Positions 53,205 through 63,070 are shown, numbered from the stretch's first letter. The stretch: DNA of 64,000 nt from JAXLVB01 sp046329195 (GCA_046329195.1 JAXLVB010000001.1:2232001-2296000), one strand, 5' to 3'. Made by a program: numbers and translations. Notes: a model not told the origin generated them from the letters alone.

Positions 53205-55076
53205 CTACGAAGAGCGATAGGCCATTTCATAAATGGATTTCACGTGTGGGCCTAAGAACACCCGTGCGTAGATCCGTATGATGGCTAAGCCGTCAATGAT
53301 AAAACTCAGCGATACAAAGAAGGCCAAGAGTAGTTGGTTTTCGTGGATATGGCTGAAAATCAGGTCTTCACCAATAAAGGTGGGCGTGATGGGGAAGCCC
53401 GATACCGCCAAACACGAAATCAAAAACACCAGTGCAATCTTTGGGTGTCGATACGAATAGCCATGGAACTGGTCCAAATCAATGGTTTGTTCGAGGAGCT
53501 TCAACCGCACCAAGCATACGAATCCTACTACTCCAAACACGACAATACCACTTAGGTAGAGAAGAGTCTGCTCAAATTTAAAATGCTCGTTGAACGACAC
53601 AGCCAAGGCAATCCAGAAATGGTTCATAATCACTAAGGTCCAGCTCATCCGAGCTTGTTTGCGCTCTGTAAATGATTTCAGAACCATGATAAGCCCAATG
53701 GCCGAGAATACGATAGGCAGTGCATGGTGTACTTCGGGCGAGAGCATTTCTTCGTTGAGTAAGGAGAAGATACCAATTAGATAGGTAGGAATGAAGAAGA
53801 AAATGACCCGGTTGATAGTCAAGAAATCTAATTTTTTACCAGCCCACTTAATCGGATTCCACAAGTACCGATACATCATCGAGTCCAGATTCCATTCTTT
53901 GATGCACAATATGTAAAGCGTATAATGGAGCTTTTGTGGAAACACCCAATCTTCGATGGTTTTTTCACGAGGTGAAAAATTATAAAACTGCTCTCGAATC
54001 AAATAACTCACCACCGAGGGCGACACCAACAACTGATAAGTACGCAAAAAGGCGTTGCCAGCAAAGTGTAGCAAGGCTAACTTTTCAAAACCAGCAGCTA
54101 CTTCAATGAAAATCAGCCCGATTTGGGCGATGGACGAATATGCAATTTGACTCTTTACCGACGACTGCACACGGGCAATGCCCGAGGCAATGAGGGTAGT
54201 AACCAAGCCCAAGAGCGCAATCAAAATGCGTACCGAAATCTGATGTTCCCAAAATGGAAACGTACGTAACAACAAAAATACACCCAGATGCACCGAGAGC
54301 GAGCCATAGAAAATAGCACTCGACGGCGTGGGGCCTTCCATGGCTCTGGGAAGCCACGACGAAAACGGAAACTGAGCGGATTTGGCTGCGGCTGTAATCA
54401 AAATCATCAATGAAATAAACACTCCGATAGAGCTATGCGTCTGGAGATGTTCGTGCACCAACTCGTAGTTGTTGAGTTTCAAGAAAGTGATGTTTTCGTG
54501 CCAAAGGTGGTGGCTCATCCACATAGCCAAAATGATACCCACGTCGCCAATGCGGTAGATAGAGAATATCTTTACGGCATTTTTTACAGGCAAATAGCGG
54601 TCTCGGTAGAAGGCAATCAATAAAAAGGACGAAATCCCCAAGATTTCCCATCCGATGAAGAGCGTTTCGAGATTCCCTGCCAAAATGGTGATGTTGTACC
54701 CTAAATAAAAAAACAAAATAGTGTTAAAAAAACGCTTATATCCCATCTCTCGATGCAGGTAATAACGGCTGTAGAGTGTTACTAAAAAAGTGAGAAATGA
54801 GCCAACAAACAGGTAAACAGCCGTGGTTTTGTCGAAATAAAAGTCCACAAAAAACTCATAGTTGTTGGTTTTGACCAATACCAAGTCTCTGTCGTTGAGG
54901 ATAGGATGGCCATGGAGCAGCCAATAAGCCATAAAAAACCACAGTCCAGTCAAGTGGATTCCGACGGTACCGAACGATACCCACGATAGAGTGTCTTCGT
55001 TCTTGACAGGAACCATCAAGCTAATAAGGTAGCCGACCAATGGAAATACAACGAAGTAGGGGAGTAAGGCAGTCAT
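53205..55076 (-). CDS. dabB: NuoL-like proton channel subunit of an inorganic-carbon transporter (DabB)
   Basis: The 623-residue protein has about 14 membrane helices. It carries the proton-translocating module of complex-I subunit L, including LFIGWEILGISSFLLIAFYR, AKSAQFPFSSWLPRAMEGPT and SVKSQIAYSSIAQIGLIFIE. It lies 3 bases after a DabA gene and lacks any other nuo gene nearby, so it is DabB rather than complex I. In the DAB complex it couples ion flow to DabA-driven hydration of CO2. The symbol rests on the pairing. Confidence 0.87.
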   Translation of the reverse strand: MTALLPYFVVFPLVGYLISLMVPVKNEDTLSWVSFGTVGIHLTGLWFFMAYWLLHGHPILNDRDLVLVKTNNYEFFVDFYFDKTTAVYLFVGSFLTFLVTLYSRYYLHREMGYKRFFNTILFFYLGYNITILAGNLETLFIGWEILGISSFLLIAFYRDRYLPVKNAVKIFSIYRIGDVGIILAMWMSHHLWHENITFLKLNNYELVHEHLQTHSSIGVFISLMILITAAAKSAQFPFSSWLPRAMEGPTPSSAIFYGSLSVHLGVFLLLRTFPFWEHQISVRILIALLGLVTTLIASGIARVQSSVKSQIAYSSIAQIGLIFIEVAAGFEKLALLHFAGNAFLRTYQLLVSPSVVSYLIREQFYNFSPREKTIEDWVFPQKLHYTLYILCIKEWNLDSMMYRYLWNPIKWAGKKLDFLTINRVIFFFIPTYLIGIFSLLNEEMLSPEVHHALPIVFSAIGLIMVLKSFTERKQARMSWTLVIMNHFWIALAVSFNEHFKFEQTLLYLSGIVVFGVVGFVCLVRLKLLEQTIDLDQFHGYSYRHPKIALVFLISCLAVSGFPITPTFIGEDLIFSHIHENQLLLAFFVSLSFIIDGLAIIRIYARVFLGPHVKSIYEMAYRSS

Positions 55077-55079
55077 AGG

Positions 55080-57575
55080 TTAATCTACTAAATATACAGG
55101 TAGGTTTTCGGAATGTGTTTCAATGATGGGTTCGAGGTCACGAACCAAGTCCACTGGGATTTCGGTCGGCTTGTACAACACGAACTCGCCGTCTCTGAAT
55201 CGGTAAAACTCTTTGGTTTCGGGGTGTACCACTATCAGATTGACCCAATCGTTAATGAACCATTCATACGTCTCAGGCGAGCGCTGAATCGTAGTCAGTA
55301 CTACTTCTGGAAAGTGCTCTACCACCATCAATAGGCGCACGGGGTCGTGGATTTCAATCATCTGGCTCGGAAGGCCGGGGCGCAAGTCGCCGTCAATGCC
55401 ATTGGCCACCCCAAACAAGCCCATCACATTATGCGGAAGTTTGGTGCCTGCGCCTAACTTTTGATTGTCAACCCGAGAGAAGAAGTACTCCAAGTTGATA
55501 CCTCCACACACAGGCGCAGCGGCTTTCAGGATGTTGAACAGGTAATTGCCCTCAGGGTCCACCCGATAGTCAAACGAGTTTAGGAACGACCGTCTATCCA
55601 AAAACACCCCCTTGGTCAGGCTTCGCCGCCCTACAATACACAAGGCATTGGTGGCGTGGTTCAGCTCAGGACGAGGCTCAAACAGCGATACCGACCGAAG
55701 TTTAATTTGTTCGTGTACTTTGTCCGAATCTTGGTGTTTGTTTACCGATACGAATCGTCTGGCTCTTTCTTTCGCATTCAAGTCCAGCGCATTCGCAAAA
55801 ATCACCTCGTTCTTGTTGTGAAGCTCTAAATTGCTGCTACTGAGAGAGTTTTCGTCAAAGAACACAATCTCGTCACGAGTCGTGTCATGTAACCCGCCCA
55901 CAAACTGGGTTTCTTTCGGAATCGCCAATCCTTTTGCTTTCAGAATCTCTCGCACTTTTGGGTGATTAGCCATGTAGCAGATAACACGGGCATTGACCGA
56001 CCCTGCTCTACCTGAGCACGCCCCACAGTCGTAAGCTGCGTAATGAGGGTTGTTTACACTACTGGAGCCGTGTCCAACAATATACACAACAGGCGCAAAA
56101 TCTTTGACCAAACCGATGCTTTTGAGGAGGCTTTCGACCCGTATCGCCATCTCTTCGATTGTGAAGCCAACCTGCAAGTCGTTTTCTACGTTGGCAGGGT
56201 TACGGTTTTCGATGGTAAGCTTGGCGTATTTGTCCATGTGCTTAAAGGACGACGCCGTAGCTGGACTCATAGTAGGACGGATGATGTTGAAAAACAGCCG
56301 TACTGCCGACCAAAAACCAAGCGTTTGCGAAATCAACCAACCTGTATAAAATGAGTGAGAGTGTTTGTCTAAGTACAAATCTCGAAACTGGTTCTTGCGG
56401 GCACCTACTTCTTTAATCAAGTATTTGGGGGTTACAGGTGCTGGACACAACTTCGTATAGAACTTACCGTTCTCAGGTTGGTAAAAGAACTCTACTCCGA
56501 AAAAACCTGGTGTGCCGAAGGTTTCACAATGAGGGTCGAAGTGTTCTAAGTGCCGACGCAACGAACACTCTCGGTCGTCAATGCAAAACATGGCTTGAAA
56601 CGACTTTTTGGCAGGGGCCTTCATCGGAACATGATTCGCCGTGATACCATCCAACACTTCGTCGTAATAACTCCACTCAAAGGCTTCGTGCCATAGGGTT
56701 AATACTTCGTCAATTTCTGTTTCGGGCACTGCTGCAAACAAATCCGTAGGACGTTCCGTAATTTTCTGAGCAAGCGGAATCCATGCCGTGTCAAAATGAG
56801 AGTCAAGCGCATCAATTTCGAGTAATAACTCAAACACAATCAGGTTGTGGAGCGAAGCCTTCCGTTGGTCGAGCAAGGCCTGGGGATTATCCTCAATAGC
56901 CGACACCATACCCGACCAGCCTTGATGTGCAAACTGCTGGTCGAACAGATATTGTTCATATAGGGTTTCGTCACCCACCAAGATATGCAGCAAATCAGCG
57001 ATTTCGCAAGTGCTTTTGAGGAGGAGTTTTTTGGCTCGTGCATTTTTAAAAAAGCTCGTGTAGCTATTGCGCTCCATTTCTCGAATTGCAGCGATGAGCG
57101 TTTTTTCTTTGATTGGAAAACTCCAAATCGAAATACCTTGGTCCAAATAGCTACATAAAGTTCGGAACAAAATCGGATGCACTTGCGAGTCCAGGTCCAT
57201 CTGATATTGTTTTTTCCAGTGTGCCCGTAGCGAACCGATGCGAGGCAGATGACCATTCTCAAAGTCTTTCTTAATGAGTTTATCCACCCATGTTTGCACC
57301 TCAGACGCTGCTTTGTGTTCAGCAACTACCCGCCGTAATACCTCGTGTTTGATTCGTTTTTGGTGGTACAAAGAGCGGTATTCTTCTAAAGAAAGATAAG
57401 CCTTGTATCCAAACTTTTCGGAAGCATTGCGGAGGGCTTCGTGAAACTTCAGATTCTGAAAAGCGTGGAGTGTATTGTGGTGGATAAAGTCTTTAAGAGG
57501 GGCCTGTGCTGGCAAAAAGTGCTTCAAGTCATGAATCACTTTGTGTTCATCGAATAAAGAATCAGTTGTTTTCAT
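55080..57575 (-). CDS. dabA: DabA (DUF2309) carbonic-anhydrase-like subunit
   Basis: The 831-residue protein has the DabA zinc-site residues at C331 and D333 (FCIDDRECSLRRHLE), H502 (YIVGHGSSS) and C517 (YDCGACSG). The His-Cys spacing of 15 matches that of the characterised Halothiobacillus DabA (H524, C539). An Arg at 335 is also conserved. The complex is known to take up CO2 and trap it as bicarbonate inside the cell, in autotrophs and in some heterotrophs. It is the first gene of the pair; the 286-base gap before it holds no clear ORF. Confidence 0.9.
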   Translation of the reverse strand: MKTTDSLFDEHKVIHDLKHFLPAQAPLKDFIHHNTLHAFQNLKFHEALRNASEKFGYKAYLSLEEYRSLYHQKRIKHEVLRRVVAEHKAASEVQTWVDKLIKKDFENGHLPRIGSLRAHWKKQYQMDLDSQVHPILFRTLCSYLDQGISIWSFPIKEKTLIAAIREMERNSYTSFFKNARAKKLLLKSTCEIADLLHILVGDETLYEQYLFDQQFAHQGWSGMVSAIEDNPQALLDQRKASLHNLIVFELLLEIDALDSHFDTAWIPLAQKITERPTDLFAAVPETEIDEVLTLWHEAFEWSYYDEVLDGITANHVPMKAPAKKSFQAMFCIDDRECSLRRHLEHFDPHCETFGTPGFFGVEFFYQPENGKFYTKLCPAPVTPKYLIKEVGARKNQFRDLYLDKHSHSFYTGWLISQTLGFWSAVRLFFNIIRPTMSPATASSFKHMDKYAKLTIENRNPANVENDLQVGFTIEEMAIRVESLLKSIGLVKDFAPVVYIVGHGSSSVNNPHYAAYDCGACSGRAGSVNARVICYMANHPKVREILKAKGLAIPKETQFVGGLHDTTRDEIVFFDENSLSSSNLELHNKNEVIFANALDLNAKERARRFVSVNKHQDSDKVHEQIKLRSVSLFEPRPELNHATNALCIVGRRSLTKGVFLDRRSFLNSFDYRVDPEGNYLFNILKAAAPVCGGINLEYFFSRVDNQKLGAGTKLPHNVMGLFGVANGIDGDLRPGLPSQMIEIHDPVRLLMVVEHFPEVVLTTIQRSPETYEWFINDWVNLIVVHPETKEFYRFRDGEFVLYKPTEIPVDLVRDLEPIIETHSENLPVYLVD

Positions 57576-57861
57576 GTATCGAAAAGTGTCTAATCAAATG
57601 AGGGATACCCAACTCGTCAAACAACGAAAAGAAAGATTGCTCAACACATGCGGCTAAACAATCGTTAGAATACGTAATGAATGATTTTTAGAAAATAAAA
57701 CCTGCCCGAATAGAAAAGATGACGGAGGAATACGTATTGAAATAAAACAACTACACAAACCATCAACAACTCACCACTACCATGCTTTCAAATAGAAAGA
57801 CGATTCAAGCGTACTTTTCAATACAGGATTGGCTCGCTGGGCAAGGTTAGTCGGATAAGTA

Positions 57862-58221
57862 TTAAATTAAAAGAACTCGGTTCAGAATGTACAAAGGTGG
57901 CTGTAAAGCCTTGCTACTGAACGAGTTGTCAAAAGAAGTATTCCCTACACTAAACGCCGCTACTTGACCAAAATAGGAATGTAAATACGTGGCAACGAAG
58001 CACTTGAGCGAAAACTCAGAGTCGTTAGTCTCGTCTTTTTCCAGGATCACATCGTGTGATAGCACACTGTTTGGAATGCTGTGGGACGGAATCGAAAAAT
58101 GACTTTGTGGAGAAAAAGTATGATAAAACGAAGACGAAAAGGGGGCACTGCTCTGGTTAAAGATTACGACTAATCCAATAAGGTAGGCAATGGATATGTG
58201 TTTCAGTAACCTAAACTTCAT
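57862..58221 (-). CDS. Small exported protein upstream of dabAB, unknown function
   Basis: The 119-residue reading starts with a signal-like segment (MKFRLLKHISIAYLIGLVVI) and is rich in Ser and Phe. It ends in a conserved-looking LQPPLYILNRVLLI. There is no named family. It points the same way as dabAB with a gap of 286 bases, and has a terminator upstream that separates it from the Nramp-like gene. It may be real, and its role with dabAB is only a positional guess. Confidence 0.5.
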   Translation of the reverse strand: MKFRLLKHISIAYLIGLVVIFNQSSAPFSSSFYHTFSPQSHFSIPSHSIPNSVLSHDVILEKDETNDSEFSLKCFVATYLHSYFGQVAAFSVGNTSFDNSFSSKALQPPLYILNRVLLI

Positions 58222-58579
58222 GGGTAAACTCTTTAAAACTAAATCAATCGATTGAGTTCAGAGGCTTGATTTTCTGCTGAGTGAATAATAGCCAAAGTGG
58301 ACTTTAAAACGTCTGACTTGATGCTAACGCCTATAATCAGTTCATTATTTTATGAGCACACAAAGTAGTACCAGCGAATGCTTAATTTTCCAAAAATAGG
58401 ACAAAAAAATTTAGAAAGAAATTTTTAGGATACTTTCTTTCTAAAAAAAGTTTAATTACAGATAATAGCAATCTGTGTTTAATGCAAATAGAGTGGTATT
58501 TTTGAGATTTTATTAGATTTTTTAAAGATTGTTCAACTAAAAAACAAGTGCTGAGGCTTTTGTGATTTTTTGTATAAAA
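58222..58579. other. 358-base AT-rich spacer
   Basis: The spacer holds the terminator of the Nramp-like gene (58403-58445) and a presumed promoter for the small exported protein. No clear TAnnTTTG on the minus strand, ORF or RNA gene was recognised. Confidence 0.5.
58403..58445 (-). terminator. AT-rich terminator of the Nramp-like gene
   Basis: Perfect 12-base arms (TTTAGAAAGAAA at 58410-58421; complement at 58434-58445) are followed on the minus strand by seven T residues. It lies 135 bases after the stop codon. Confidence 0.65.
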
Positions 58580-59935
58580 TTAAGAAATAAGACCTAACTT
58601 GTTGGTAATATAATAAACCATGACCACACTCAAAATAACCGTAGTTCCCCACAGCGCAATCGTCACTAATCGAGGTGGGCGGAGCGGATCAGGAATAAAA
58701 TGATAGTGCAAATACAGCGTACCAATACCCACTACAGGAAGCATCAGAGCTTGGGCAATACCACCTGCCAACACCATCTGTACCGGCGATTGGAGCAGCC
58801 AGTACAATATCACTGGGATGACAGTAAGTGCCACGGTAAAACCTCGTTGAAAACGAAGACGCTTGGGGTAGTCGTCTTCGTGAAAGTAACCAAGCAACCG
58901 ACAATAATCCGCAAATACACGAGAATTAGCTGCCGTAGAGGCAAAAATAGTTCCGTAGAGTGTAGCAATTGCCCCCACGTAAAACAACCCAACCGACCAT
59001 TCACCAAGCGTTTGGGTGTAAATGTTAGAGAGGGTTGTAATCATGTCGCCAGAGGCAGGTATAAGCCCCATCCCATGCAAAACCCCTGCCCCTAACAAAT
59101 AAAAAGCGACGGTGGCCGTAGTATAAATCACCATCGAAGCGATGATGTCGAGGTGCATGACTTTAATCCAACCTTTGGCTCGGTTTGCCCACGCTTCGGA
59201 GGGCTCGTAGGTGCCTGTGTAGCGAGCGTAGCCTTTTTCGACACACCAATACGGGTACATAAACAGTTCGGCGGCTCCCACACCCACAATGCCAAAAACC
59301 GCCACAGCTGTGGAAAAGCCCTGTTTTGGCAGCCGAAGTTGAAGTCCTTGACTGACTTTTTCCCACGAAAAATACGTTGGCATTCGTAACAAAATAAGGG
59401 CGGCTAAGAGTGTAACTAAGGTAAAAAGCCCTACTTTGAACATAGCTAAGCCTTCGATACGCCCGTACTGACCTTTAAGTAACAAAAACATGGTAAGTGC
59501 CCAAAAGGCAATAATCCAAACGTGAATCGAAACGCTGGGGAAGAGCAAGTGCATCACTTGCGAAACACCTGCAAACATTGCCCCGATTTGAAGCTGGGTA
59601 ATGAGTGTCATAATAGCCCAACCTGCTACTATCCAGTTGATACGCTTTTTCGGGCCGGGTACCGTATTGAACCCCGTCAGACCCGTTTGACCACTAACGA
59701 TGGTATAACGGCCCATTTCGGCTTGAATAACGGGCTTAATAAAGCAGCTTAATAAGACAATCCACAAGGCGTCGTAACCAACCTGAGCACCCAGTGTGGT
59801 GGTGGCAATGAGTTCGCCAGAGCCTACTATAGAAGCGGCTAGTACCATGCCAGGGCCAATTTTTCGTAGGGCGCCACCTAAGGTTTGGGGTGGCTCAACG
59901 ACGTCGGTAGGGGAGAGTGCATAGGGGTTTTTCAA
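58580..59935 (-). CDS. Nramp-family-like transporter lacking the DPGN motif
   Basis: The 451-residue protein has about 11 membrane helices and the overall Nramp order. In helix 1, where Mn/Fe transporters have GPxxxxxxxxDPGN, this protein reads IGPGMVLAASIVGSGELIA (residues 26-44), so Asp and Asn are replaced by Gly and Glu. Helix 6 shows GVGAAELFMYPYW where a metal-binding Met-Pro-His is usual. It is probably an Nramp-related carrier with another substrate, as such variants exist in the superfamily. A TetR-like palindrome lies 56 bases upstream of its start. Confidence 0.8.
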   Translation of the reverse strand: MKNPYALSPTDVVEPPQTLGGALRKIGPGMVLAASIVGSGELIATTTLGAQVGYDALWIVLLSCFIKPVIQAEMGRYTIVSGQTGLTGFNTVPGPKKRINWIVAGWAIMTLITQLQIGAMFAGVSQVMHLLFPSVSIHVWIIAFWALTMFLLLKGQYGRIEGLAMFKVGLFTLVTLLAALILLRMPTYFSWEKVSQGLQLRLPKQGFSTAVAVFGIVGVGAAELFMYPYWCVEKGYARYTGTYEPSEAWANRAKGWIKVMHLDIIASMVIYTTATVAFYLLGAGVLHGMGLIPASGDMITTLSNIYTQTLGEWSVGLFYVGAIATLYGTIFASTAANSRVFADYCRLLGYFHEDDYPKRLRFQRGFTVALTVIPVILYWLLQSPVQMVLAGGIAQALMLPVVGIGTLYLHYHFIPDPLRPPRLVTIALWGTTVILSVVMVYYITNKLGLIS

Positions 59936-59990
59936 GGAAGTAGGGGCTAAGCGTGTACCACGGTTTGGTAAATCGTGGAGAATAGATATG

Positions 59991-60011
59991 TAACTAACAA
60001 TCAGTTAGTTA
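59991..60011. promoter_or_regulatory. Operator-like palindrome upstream of the Nramp-like gene
   Basis: TAACTAAC (59991-59998) and GTTAGTTA (60004-60011) are perfect arms around AATCA. The layout is typical of TetR-family sites, which often read AACTAAC...GTTAGTT. No TetR gene is in the window. Confidence 0.55.
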
Positions 60012-60154
60012 AAAGTACGAAAGGAATGCTGGTTGACCTGAAGAGTACAGGATGGAATCCTTTTCCTAACCCAATCCGAAGCATTGACTTTCATTCGGTT
60101 TGCCTTGTTGTTGCTACGATCTCCCAAAGTACGTTCATCCTCCTGTCTCATGTT

Positions 60155-61180
60155 TTACCCCACGTAGTAAGCCAAGGCTTTTTGCATATCGGCTTTGGTG
60201 ATGGCAATGTCATAGGCACACGAGCCGTAGCCATCTAACAACGAGAAACGCACCTTGCCTGCTAAGTTCTTTTTATCTTGCTGAGTCAACTTAATGATGG
60301 CCTCAAAATCGGACGAAGTTAACTGGATTTTACCATAAACTGCAAATAAAAACTCTTCGATTTGAGTTAGTAAATCGTTGGTAATCATGCCTTTTTTGTA
60401 GCTAAGATAAGCCTCTGTAACCATACCTGCGGCAATGGCCTCGCCGTGGAGTAGGTGTAGTTTGCCTTTGCCCAAAAAATACGTTTCGATGGCGTGCCCA
60501 AGTGTATGTCCAAAATTCAGGATTTTGCGGAGTCCTTTTTCGGTCGGGTCATTGGCAACCACCTGTTGTTTGATAGCCACCGAATGTGCTATCAGGTCGG
60601 GGAGGTCTTGTTCTTCTACGTCTTTTTGGCGGATTTCGTGCCATTTATCAGCATCAGCAATGAGGCAATGCTTGATGATTTCGGCAAAGCCTGAGCGCAA
60701 TTCTCGGAACGACAGCGTTTTTAAAAACACAGGGTCAATCAGCACCGTTTTAGGAATCTGAAAAACGCCAATGTGATTCTTAAAGCCATGAAAATCAATA
60801 CCTAACTTGCCACCTACGCTGGCATCTACTTGCGCCAACAGCGTGGTTGGAATCTGGATGAAATCAATGCCACGCTTGTAAGTACTGGCGCAGAAGCCAC
60901 CCATGTCGCCAATGACACCACCACCCAAATCAATCAATAAACTATGGCGGTCAAACTCAGCCGTAGTCATAGCCATCCAGACCTTTTCGCAAGTCTGAAG
61001 GTGTTTTTCTTGCTCACCACTTTTGATTTGAACGACTTGGTGCTTGGGCAATATCGACTTAATCAGCGGATAGCAGTGGCGCTTGGTGTGTTCGTCAACC
61101 AGCACCATGACGTTAGAATAAGATTTAGCGCCAAGAAACGCCGACAAACTTTCGGTAATAGGAGCAATGACAACTGACAT
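60155..61180 (-). CDS. aroB: 3-dehydroquinate synthase
   Basis: The 341-residue enzyme has the AroB signatures LIDLGGGVIGDMGGFCASTY and IQIPTTLLAQVDASVGGKLG, with HGEAIAAGMVTEAYLSYKKG near residue 245 and NFGHTLGHAIET carrying metal-binding histidines. It converts DAHP to 3-dehydroquinate in the shikimate pathway using NAD and a divalent metal. The length is close to the usual 340-370. No other shikimate gene is near. The upstream PLD-like gene may share its transcript. Confidence 0.95.
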   Translation of the reverse strand: MSVVIAPITESLSAFLGAKSYSNVMVLVDEHTKRHCYPLIKSILPKHQVVQIKSGEQEKHLQTCEKVWMAMTTAEFDRHSLLIDLGGGVIGDMGGFCASTYKRGIDFIQIPTTLLAQVDASVGGKLGIDFHGFKNHIGVFQIPKTVLIDPVFLKTLSFRELRSGFAEIIKHCLIADADKWHEIRQKDVEEQDLPDLIAHSVAIKQQVVANDPTEKGLRKILNFGHTLGHAIETYFLGKGKLHLLHGEAIAAGMVTEAYLSYKKGMITNDLLTQIEEFLFAVYGKIQLTSSDFEAIIKLTQQDKKNLAGKVRFSLLDGYGSCAYDIAITKADMQKALAYYVG

Positions 61181-61301
61181 AAAAAAGAAGATAAGGTGGA
61201 GTTAGCAACAAAAATCACTACCCATAATAGCTGGGTTGGGTCTTGTCTCTACTTCACGTTTCGTAGTTGCAAAGGTCTGAAAGTTTGCCGATTTTTTTCA
61301 G

Positions 61302-63026
61302 CTACTTTGTAAAAAACAATCGGTCGTCAAATTTGGCTGTGCCAGGGGTATAGTAAGGTTTCCACCAAAAATCCTCACCTTGGTTGGGGGTAGGACCCTG
61401 GAGATTCATATCACTTTTCTGCTCGGTGGCCTGCTGTACCTTAAAGCGAAACGAGTAGTGGTCAAACAACCGAAGGGCTTCTATGGCAAAACCCGTGGCG
61501 ATTTCTTCGTCGTAGATAGCCAACAGGTTATCGCCATTGTTTTCTTCGCCGCTGTCGGCCAAGTTAGATGAGCCTGTAAACACCACAGCATTGGGCGTGT
61601 TGAAATCAACTACTACAAACTTGTGGTGAATCATCATGCCGCCATCGGCGTTCGTTTCCGACTTAAAGGGCTCGATGTCTTCTTTGAGCAACGAAGCCCG
61701 CACCACTTGTTCTTCGTTTTGCTTTACAATTTTGATGTTGTCTTCGTTATCGGTACTAAAGGTTTGGTACGTACCATAGCTAAAAATTGTATCGGTTGAT
61801 TGTTGTTTTACGATTTCGTTGATAACCACACTTTTAGAGCCAAAGGCCATGATGGAGAAAAACACCGAAGACTGGGCGCTTTTGACGGCATCGGCAGGTA
61901 ATTGCAGCGAAGTAATAGCTTTTTTGTGGGGGGCAAACGATACCTTCATTTTGGGCATTCCGATTTCGCCTATATCAAACCACTGCTGAGTGCTGGCATC
62001 TGCGGTCATTTTTTCACCCTTGTCATCTACCCCAAAAGAAGGTGACATACGAGCCCACATTTCTTCAAAATACTGTTGGTATAGACTTGCTGCTGCGGCA
62101 TTGTCAATCACAAAAACATTATTGGCTTGGGCAAAAAAGCCTCGAATTGAGAAATTAGCTGAACCTGTGAATACTTTCTGGGCTTTTTGGTTTTTGTCTT
62201 TCAAAATAAACACCTTGTTGTGCTGGAGGCTACCCAGCTTGCCATATCGAATATGAGCACCCGATTGTTGCAAAATCTCTGCCGATTTACGTTCTGCATC
62301 AGTAGGGTCTATATGGGTTTTTGAGGTGTCAAAAATGATACGAAGCCTACTGCCAAACGAAGCCAGATAATGGAGCACATCGGGGATGTCAAAATCATAA
62401 ACTAAGGCATCGAGGGTGCTGGTGTCGTAGGTGAGGGCATCTCGTATAAAGTCCTTGAACATCTTATAGGCTTTGCCTCCGAGCCAAATATGACGAGCCT
62501 CGTACGAGTGCATCGTGTAGGGAAATTCATTTTTGTCTTTGGGCCGAATGGGCTTGTTACCAAATTTTTGGGCATAGGCCTGCGACTGTAAGAAGCCACG
62601 AGTAAAACCCCAGTCAAAGCTGGTAGGGTGGTTGTTAAATAGTTCAATTGAAATATTGGCCCCAGGCTTGGTAATGAGCCGATTGCTGGGCGCAAAATAC
62701 ACAGGGATGACCTCGTAGGTATAAATCCCTGAAAGCAAGGTGCTGGGTACATGGAGCCAGCGCATTTTCTGAAAGGGCGAAACGATGGATTCGTCTGGAT
62801 TGGCGGGTGTTTCACCTAACTGATTGACTGGTAGTGGGTTGAGTCGAAGCCTGTTTTGCAGAAAGAAGCGTTTGCCATCGGGGGAGGTGCACTGAATGGC
62901 AAAGCCAGCCAAATTAGGCAGGAGGTGTTCGTCCACGGTGTAGCTCAAAAGCACCATGCCCAAGCCACGGAGTGCTACCAACTTAATGCCATTGTTTTGC
63001 GAGATTACTTTGAAAGGAGAGTTCAT
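61302..63026 (-). CDS. Phospholipase D-like protein with two HKD motifs
   Basis: The 574-residue protein has two PLD motifs: HNKVFILKD followed by TGSANFSIRG, and the canonical HHKFVVVD with TGSSNLADSG. In the first motif the Asp is one position later than the standard HxKx4D. The N-terminal 150 residues look like a separate beta-rich domain, and no signal peptide is visible. The enzyme could act on phosphodiesters such as lipids or nucleic acids; in bacteria such proteins include nucleases and phospholipases. Neighbours give no hint. It points away from the degraded regulator genes just upstream. Confidence 0.82.
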   Translation of the reverse strand: MNSPFKVISQNNGIKLVALRGLGMVLLSYTVDEHLLPNLAGFAIQCTSPDGKRFFLQNRLRLNPLPVNQLGETPANPDESIVSPFQKMRWLHVPSTLLSGIYTYEVIPVYFAPSNRLITKPGANISIELFNNHPTSFDWGFTRGFLQSQAYAQKFGNKPIRPKDKNEFPYTMHSYEARHIWLGGKAYKMFKDFIRDALTYDTSTLDALVYDFDIPDVLHYLASFGSRLRIIFDTSKTHIDPTDAERKSAEILQQSGAHIRYGKLGSLQHNKVFILKDKNQKAQKVFTGSANFSIRGFFAQANNVFVIDNAAAASLYQQYFEEMWARMSPSFGVDDKGEKMTADASTQQWFDIGEIGMPKMKVSFAPHKKAITSLQLPADAVKSAQSSVFFSIMAFGSKSVVINEIVKQQSTDTIFSYGTYQTFSTDNEDNIKIVKQNEEQVVRASLLKEDIEPFKSETNADGGMMIHHKFVVVDFNTPNAVVFTGSSNLADSGEENNGDNLLAIYDEEIATGFAIEALRLFDHYSFRFKVQQATEQKSDMNLQGPTPNQGEDFWWKPYYTPGTAKFDDRLFFTK

Positions 63027-63070
63027 GTCGAGAAAGGAGGTTAACCCCTCAAAGTTCTGAGAAATTCTCC

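Noticed and set aside
53205..55076. NuoL subunit of complex I
   Set aside because: No other nuo gene is adjacent, and it pairs 3 bases from a DUF2309/DabA gene.
57782..57850. 23-codon plus-strand reading MLSNRKTIQAYF in the spacer upstream of dabA
   Set aside because: It is too short and lacks a promoter or conserved features to support a gene.
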